DNA of 45,230 bases. Origin: Nitrospirota bacterium (GTDB lineage: Bacteria; Nitrospirota; Leptospirillia; Leptospirillales; Leptospirillaceae). The stretch lies in assembly GCA_027366615.1 (NCBI GenBank), contig DAHXNG010000060.1, positions 1 through 45,230 of the forward strand, written 5' to 3'. Shown here one piece after another: positions 40,724 to 45,230 of this stretch; the first letter of the stretch is position 1, and every line of letters begins with the position of its first letter. Below the pieces are notes generated by a model. The model saw nothing but the letters and a program-made list of their open reading frames with translations, did no database searches and was not told where the DNA came from. The position numbers were made by a program, and so were the translations under genes.

Positions 40724-43608
40724 TGGCAGGAAAGACCACCTCAGGGGCTCCCGAGGGATTCATCTCACTCCGGGGTGTCCGGCAGCACAACCTGAAGAAC
40801 CTCGACCTCGACATCCCGAGAAATCGCCTGGTCGTCATTACCGGGCTTTCGGGGTCGGGCAAAAGCTCCCTGGCCTTCGATACTCTCTACGCCGAAGGGC
40901 AGCGGCGCTACGTGGAGTCGCTCTCCGCCTACGTTCGCCAGTTTCTCGAGATGATGGACAAGCCCGACGTGGACTCGATCGAAGGACTCTCCCCCGCCAT
41001 CGCCATCGACCAGAAGGTGACATCGAGGAATCCCCGCTCCACCGTGGGAACGGTGACTGAGATCCACGACTACCTTCGCCTTCTCTACGCCCGGGCCGGC
41101 CACCCCCACTGCCCCGTCTGCGGAAGGCCTGTCACCCCCCAGACCATCTCCCAGATGGTCGACCAGATCCAGGCAATGCCGGAGGGAACACGATTCATGA
41201 TCCTTGCCCCCTCCGTTACGGGCCGCAAGGGGGAATACAGAAAGGAGCTCTCCCGCATCGCCCGGGACGGCTTTACCCGGGTCCGCCTCGACGGGGAGGT
41301 CTACGACCTCGAGGAGGTTCCCGAGATCGACCGCAAACGCGCCCATACCATCGAGATCGTCATCGACCGTCTTTCGGTCCGCCCCGACAATGCCCAGCGG
41401 CTTGCGGACAGTCTGGGAATCGGACTTCGGGAGGGCCAGGGCCGGGTCGTCATCCTCCTTCCGGAGGGGAAAGCGGGGAAAGGCCACCCCGAGGAGCTGA
41501 TTCTGTCGGAGTCCGAGGCCTGCACCGTCTGCAACATCAGCCTTCCCGAGCTTGCCCCGAAGCTTTTCAGCTTCAACTCCCCCTATGGCGCCTGTCCCGA
41601 GTGCCTGGGGATCGGCGCCCTCATGGAGGTCGACCCGGCCCTCCTGATCCCCCACCCGGAGCTTTCTCTCGCCGAGGGAGGGATCAAGATCCTGGAGAGC
41701 CGCAACATGGGCTCTCTTCGAACGAGAGTCCTCCGCTTCATGGAGGAGCGGGGCGTCACGCCCGTCACCCCTTTTTCGAAGATGGATCCGGCCTTCCTCG
41801 CCCAGATTCTTAATGGAGCCCCTGCCACAGAGGAGGGGCGCTCCTCCTCCCGCGCCCCCCGAAAATCCGCCTTCGAAGGACTTGTCCCCATCCTGGGGGA
41901 GCTTCACAAAAGAGGGCAGATGGGGGCATGGGCCCGGGCAGAACTCGAGTCCATCCTCTCGGAGAAGCCTTGCCCCGCCTGCCAAGGCGCCCGTCTTAAG
42001 CCGGAAAGCCTCGCCGTTACGGTGGGGGATCTCAACATCCACCAGTTCTCAGAGCTTCCGGTCAGGGAGGCGCTCGCGATGATCGACGGACTCCGCCTCT
42101 CATCCAAGGAGGAACAGATCGCCCGCAAGGTGCTACGGGAGATCCGGGGGCGCCTCTCCTTTTTGGCCGAGGTCGGCGTCGACTACCTGACGCTCTCGCG
42201 CTCGGCCCAGACCCTCTCGGGCGGAGAATCCCAGCGTATCCGGCTCGCCACACAGATCGGGGCCGGTCTTACGGGGGTTCTCTACATCCTCGATGAACCC
42301 TCCATCGGACTCCATCCCCGGGACAACCAGAAGCTTCTGGAAACTCTCTTCCATCTCCGGGATCTGGGCAACTCGGTCGTTGTGGTCGAACATGACGAGG
42401 AGACCATCACCCGGGCCGATCATGTCATCGATATGGGCCCGGGGGCCGGACGCTACGGAGGGGAGATCCTGGCCTCCGGGACGCCCCGGGAGATCATGAA
42501 AAACCCGGCTTCGATCACCGGAAAGTACCTGTCGGGTGAAAAGCGCATCAGCCGCTCCTCGCCCCTCCGCACCCCCAAGGGGGCTCTCACCGTCGTCGGC
42601 GCCTCCGAACACAACCTGAAAGGGATCGACGTAGAGATTCCCCTTGGAGTCCTCACCGTTGTCACAGGCGTTTCCGGTTCGGGGAAAAGCACCCTCGTTC
42701 TTGATGTTCTCTACAACCGCCTGGCCCGGCTCTTCTACGGAAGCCGGGAGAGGCCGGGGCAGTGCCGGGAGATCCGGGGGGTCGACAAGATCGACAAGGT
42801 CGTCCACATCGACCAGAGCCCCATCGGACGGACCCCTCGATCCAACCCCGCGACCTATACCGGACTCTTCACTCCTGTCAGGGAGCTCTTCTCGCAGGTT
42901 CCGGAATCCCGCGCCCGGGGCTACGACCCCGGCCGTTTCAGCTTTAACGTCAAGGGCGGCCGGTGCGAGGCATGCCAGGGGGATGGAGTCCTGAAGATCG
43001 AGATGCATTTTCTGCCGGACGTGTATGTGGTCTGCGACCTCTGCCACGGGGCCCGCTACAACCGGGAGACCCTCGAGATCCGCTACCGGGGAAAGAATAT
43101 CGCCCAGATCCTCGAGATGTCGGTCGACGAGGCAAACGAGTTTTTCTCGGCACTCCCGTCCATCGCAGGAAAGCTCGAAACCCTTCGGGAGGTGGGGCTC
43201 GGTTACATCCACCTGGGGCAGTCCGCAACCACGCTTTCCGGAGGAGAGGCCCAGAGAGTCAAGCTCTCCCGGGAGCTCTCCCGCCGCGCGACAGGAAGCA
43301 CCCTCTACATTCTCGACGAGCCGACGACCGGCCTTCACTTTGCCGACATACAGAAACTTCTCGACACCCTCGATGCCTTAGTCGGAGCCGGGAATACCGT
43401 CGTCGTTATCGAACACAACATCGACGTCATCGCCAATGCCGACCATCTGATCGACCTTGGTCCCGAGGGAGGCAATCGCGGAGGGACGCTTGTCGTCTCC
43501 GGCTCCCCGGATTTGGTCATGGCCCATCCCACCTCCTACACAGGCCAGGCGCTCCGGGAGCACCGGGACAGGCAAAGTCCATCACCGCCCAGGACCCGGA
43601 AGCGATGA
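40723..43608 (+). CDS. uvrA: Excinuclease ABC subunit A (UvrA)
   Basis: Damage-recognition ATPase of nucleotide excision repair. In 961 residues it has two ABC modules: Walker A GLSGSGKSSLAFDTLYAEGQ (about 39-58) and GVSGSGKSTLVLDVLY (about 650), with signature LSGGESQRIRLATQIG and LSGGEAQRVKLSRELS, and Walker B ILDEPSIGLHPRDN and ILDEPTTGLHFADI. Zinc fingers: CPVCGRPV, CTVCNI with CPEC, CPACQGARL and CEACQGDG with CDLCHGARYN. The UvrB-binding and insertion domains are intact. ATG start overlaps lolA; the stop overlaps the next start as ATGA. Confidence 0.98.
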   Translation: MAGKTTSGAPEGFISLRGVRQHNLKNLDLDIPRNRLVVITGLSGSGKSSLAFDTLYAEGQRRYVESLSAYVRQFLEMMDKPDVDSIEGLSPAIAIDQKVTSRNPRSTVGTVTEIHDYLRLLYARAGHPHCPVCGRPVTPQTISQMVDQIQAMPEGTRFMILAPSVTGRKGEYRKELSRIARDGFTRVRLDGEVYDLEEVPEIDRKRAHTIEIVIDRLSVRPDNAQRLADSLGIGLREGQGRVVILLPEGKAGKGHPEELILSESEACTVCNISLPELAPKLFSFNSPYGACPECLGIGALMEVDPALLIPHPELSLAEGGIKILESRNMGSLRTRVLRFMEERGVTPVTPFSKMDPAFLAQILNGAPATEEGRSSSRAPRKSAFEGLVPILGELHKRGQMGAWARAELESILSEKPCPACQGARLKPESLAVTVGDLNIHQFSELPVREALAMIDGLRLSSKEEQIARKVLREIRGRLSFLAEVGVDYLTLSRSAQTLSGGESQRIRLATQIGAGLTGVLYILDEPSIGLHPRDNQKLLETLFHLRDLGNSVVVVEHDEETITRADHVIDMGPGAGRYGGEILASGTPREIMKNPASITGKYLSGEKRISRSSPLRTPKGALTVVGASEHNLKGIDVEIPLGVLTVVTGVSGSGKSTLVLDVLYNRLARLFYGSRERPGQCREIRGVDKIDKVVHIDQSPIGRTPRSNPATYTGLFTPVRELFSQVPESRARGYDPGRFSFNVKGGRCEACQGDGVLKIEMHFLPDVYVVCDLCHGARYNRETLEIRYRGKNIAQILEMSVDEANEFFSALPSIAGKLETLREVGLGYIHLGQSATTLSGGEAQRVKLSRELSRRATGSTLYILDEPTTGLHFADIQKLLDTLDALVGAGNTVVVIEHNIDVIANADHLIDLGPEGGNRGGTLVVSGSPDLVMAHPTSYTGQALREHRDRQSPSPPRTRKR

Positions 43609-44516
43609 GCGGGTACCACGGGCTGGCCAATCGGATCCTCCCCGCCTCCCCGCTCCACATCCTCTCCACGGCATTCTTCGTGAACATGGCACTGGCCCTT
43701 CTGAAGATCGTCTGGGGACATCGGATACACTCTGTCGGAATGCTTGCGGACGGCTATCATGCCCTCATCGACTCGGCCTCCGACCTCCTTTGCCTTCTGG
43801 GCTCCCGGGCGGCCAGCCGTCCGCCCGACAGCGACCATCCCTACGGCCACTTCAAGTACGAACCCCTGACCCAGGCCGCAGTCGGGCTCCTCCTTTTCTT
43901 CACCGGGTACGAGGTCCTCTCCCATAGTTACGACGAGTTTGTCCGCCACCTCCACCCCCATGCCACGCTCTCTGCCGGGGGGGTCATGGGGGCCTCCATC
44001 CTTCTCCAGACCCTTCTCTACCTGGGAGAAAAGCGCGTGGTGAGAATGACAGGAGACGGCATTGTCGGAGCCGATGCGGCCCACATCCGCTCGGATCTTT
44101 TGGCCTCGGGAGCGGTGCTCGTGGGGCTTTTCCTCTCCGCCCACGGACTCTCATCGGCCGATCCCATCGTCGGGATCCTGATTGCCGGCTTCATCGCTTA
44201 TGCCGGCTACAACCTTCTGCGCGAAGGCACCCAGGTTCTCTCCGACACCTCCCCTCTCCCCCCCGAAGAGATTGGGCGGATCGTGGCCACCATCCCGGGG
44301 GTTGTGGTCTGCCACACCATTCGTGCGCGCGGATCGAAAAATCGTATTACAATGGATCTGACGGTCGATGTTCCCGGAGAGATGACCGTCAGGGCCTCTC
44401 ACGAGATTGCCGACCGCATCGAGGATCTGATCAGGACCCGCTATCCTGCGGTGGTCGACGTCGTCGTCCATATCGAACCCGACAAGGAGGACTTGCATGC
44501 TTCCCGTATCCCTTGA
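43605..44516 (+). CDS. Cation diffusion facilitator (CDF) family transporter
   Basis: Inner-membrane exporter of divalent metals such as zinc, iron or manganese, driven by protons. In 303 residues: six membrane helices (about 15-210) and a cytoplasmic C-terminal ferredoxin-like domain (about 215-303). Metal-site residues are visible in helix two (ADGYHALIDSASDLL) and helix five (DAAHIRSDLLAS), and the conserved loop HPYGHFKYEPL follows helix two. Metal specificity is not evident. The ORF track begins 640 bases earlier inside uvrA; ATG at 43605 overlapping the uvrA stop (ATGA) is the real start. It overlaps pdxA by 20 bases. Confidence 0.9.
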   Translation: MSGYHGLANRILPASPLHILSTAFFVNMALALLKIVWGHRIHSVGMLADGYHALIDSASDLLCLLGSRAASRPPDSDHPYGHFKYEPLTQAAVGLLLFFTGYEVLSHSYDEFVRHLHPHATLSAGGVMGASILLQTLLYLGEKRVVRMTGDGIVGADAAHIRSDLLASGAVLVGLFLSAHGLSSADPIVGILIAGFIAYAGYNLLREGTQVLSDTSPLPPEEIGRIVATIPGVVVCHTIRARGSKNRITMDLTVDVPGEMTVRASHEIADRIEDLIRTRYPAVVDVVVHIEPDKEDLHASRIP

Positions 44517-45230
44517 CAGGATCAACCCCGCCGCTCCCTTTGCCATCACAATGGGAGATCCGGCCGGAATCGGACCCGAGATCATCGTAAAAGGATGGAC
44601 GGCCAAGGATATTGCCGAAGTCAGAAAGGTCGTCATCGGCGACTTCGACCTGATTGCCGCCACCGCACGCCGTTACAACTCCGAACTGCTCGTGCAGTCG
44701 GTCACCTCCCCAGAAGAGGTCCCGGACGATCCCCAGGTCCTCTCCGTTCTCATCCCCCCCGGAACGGCGGGAATCGACTCCGTTACCCCCGGACAGCCCT
44801 CCGTCGCCTCCGGCCGCTGGGCTTACGCCTGCGTCAAGATGGCCGTCGACCTGGCAAGGGAACGCCGGATTGCAGCCATGACGACCGCCCCCCTCACGAA
44901 GGTCGCCCTCCGCGCGGCCGGATATAACTATCCTGGCCACACGGAGCTGATCGCAGACCTCTGCGCCAGCCCCCGGGTTGGAATGATGCTGGTCGGCGGT
45001 CCCCTTCGGGTCATCCTCGTCACAATCCATATCGCCCTTAGGGAGGTGGCAGGTCAGCTCACCCGGGAGCGAGAGCTCGACACAATACGCCTGGCCGCCG
45101 AAGCCCTGCGCCTTCTTGGCGTAAACGAGACGAAGATCGCCGTGGCGGCATTAAACCCCCATGCCGGCGAATCCTCCCTTTTCGGAGACGAGGAGGAGCG
45201 CATCATCTTTCCGGCTGTCATGGAGGCCCG
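44497..45230 (+). CDS. pdxA: 4-hydroxythreonine-4-phosphate dehydrogenase PdxA (partial, runs off window)
   Basis: NAD-dependent enzyme of the DXP-dependent vitamin B6 pathway. It oxidises 4-phosphohydroxy-L-threonine to the precursor that joins DXP. 244 codons are present without a stop, so the ORF track missed it; about 90 more would be expected. Visible motifs: ITMGDPAGIGPEI (about 16-28), AMTTAPLTKVALRAAGYNYPGHTELIAD with the metal-binding His, and LNPHAGESSLFGDEEERIIFPA with the next conserved His. ATG at 44497 has AAGGAGG six bases upstream, an excellent site that lies inside the CDF gene end. With Dxs in the left cluster, both DXP supply and B6 synthesis are represented. Confidence 0.94.
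   Translation, partial: MLPVSLDRINPAAPFAITMGDPAGIGPEIIVKGWTAKDIAEVRKVVIGDFDLIAATARRYNSELLVQSVTSPEEVPDDPQVLSVLIPPGTAGIDSVTPGQPSVASGRWAYACVKMAVDLARERRIAAMTTAPLTKVALRAAGYNYPGHTELIADLCASPRVGMMLVGGPLRVILVTIHIALREVAGQLTRERELDTIRLAAEALRLLGVNETKIAVAALNPHAGESSLFGDEEERIIFPAVMEA

Noticed and set aside
40765-42042. 425-residue minus-strand ORF opposite uvrA
   Set aside because: Antisense shadow; uvrA has all motifs intact in the other strand.
42963-43604. N-terminal extension of the CDF transporter ORF into uvrA
   Set aside because: The extension is uvrA read in another frame; the ATG overlapping the uvrA stop gives a normal CDF protein.
1-45230. CRISPR arrays, insertion sequences, prophage, tRNA or rRNA genes, defence islands
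   Set aside because: I looked for direct repeats with spacers, transposase motifs, terminal inverted repeats and tRNA-like ends on both strands and saw none. The content is housekeeping throughout.

Overview
The window is a compact, gene-dense stretch of a bacterial chromosome, GC-rich by eye, with no gap over 300 bases lacking a gene. I see no mobile element, CRISPR array, tRNA or rRNA. LolA, TonB, a periplasmic-type Slt transglycosylase and TatA point to a cell with an outer membrane. A full 14-gene complex I operon, the MEP isoprenoid enzyme Dxs, and RNase Y together with RNase J fit a deep-branching Gram-negative lineage. A Leptospirillum-like member of the Nitrospirota is my best guess, from overall resemblance only; no marker gene here proves it.

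Everything left of about 35.2 kb is read leftward (minus strand); everything right of it is read rightward (plus strand). Reading leftward from the divergent point there are three blocks. (1) A tonB-like gene, slt, a small coiled-coil gene and zapA, ending in a 6S RNA gene, then rarA: envelope, cell-wall and division functions plus a global RNA regulator of RNA polymerase. (2) rny-ymdB-xseA-xseB-ispA-dxs-tlyA-epimerase-cutA-M23 peptidase-secA: RNA decay, exonuclease VII, isoprenoid precursor synthesis, rRNA methylation, envelope biogenesis and protein export. Most junctions overlap by 1 to 14 bases, which suggests translational coupling. (3) From a near-consensus promoter after secA, nuoA-nuoN, then tatA and a small DMT-family membrane protein.

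Rightward from the divergent point: ksgA, rnj (RNase J), ftsK, lolA, uvrA, a cation diffusion facilitator and the 5' part of pdxA, nearly all overlapping or abutting, so probably one housekeeping operon that continues past the window end.

Most genes are familiar. The points worth a second look are: a hydrogenase-type NuoF inside a standard nuo operon, with an N-terminal thioredoxin-like domain and two extra C-terminal [4Fe-4S] motifs; an unannotated-looking 6S RNA directly after zapA with strong competing helices; a small coiled-coil gene overlapping zapA that could be a division partner; an SDR epimerase with His in place of the catalytic Lys; a KsgA with an altered SAM motif; and strong hairpins in several gaps of the nuo operon. 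I did not find a clearly new multi-gene system.
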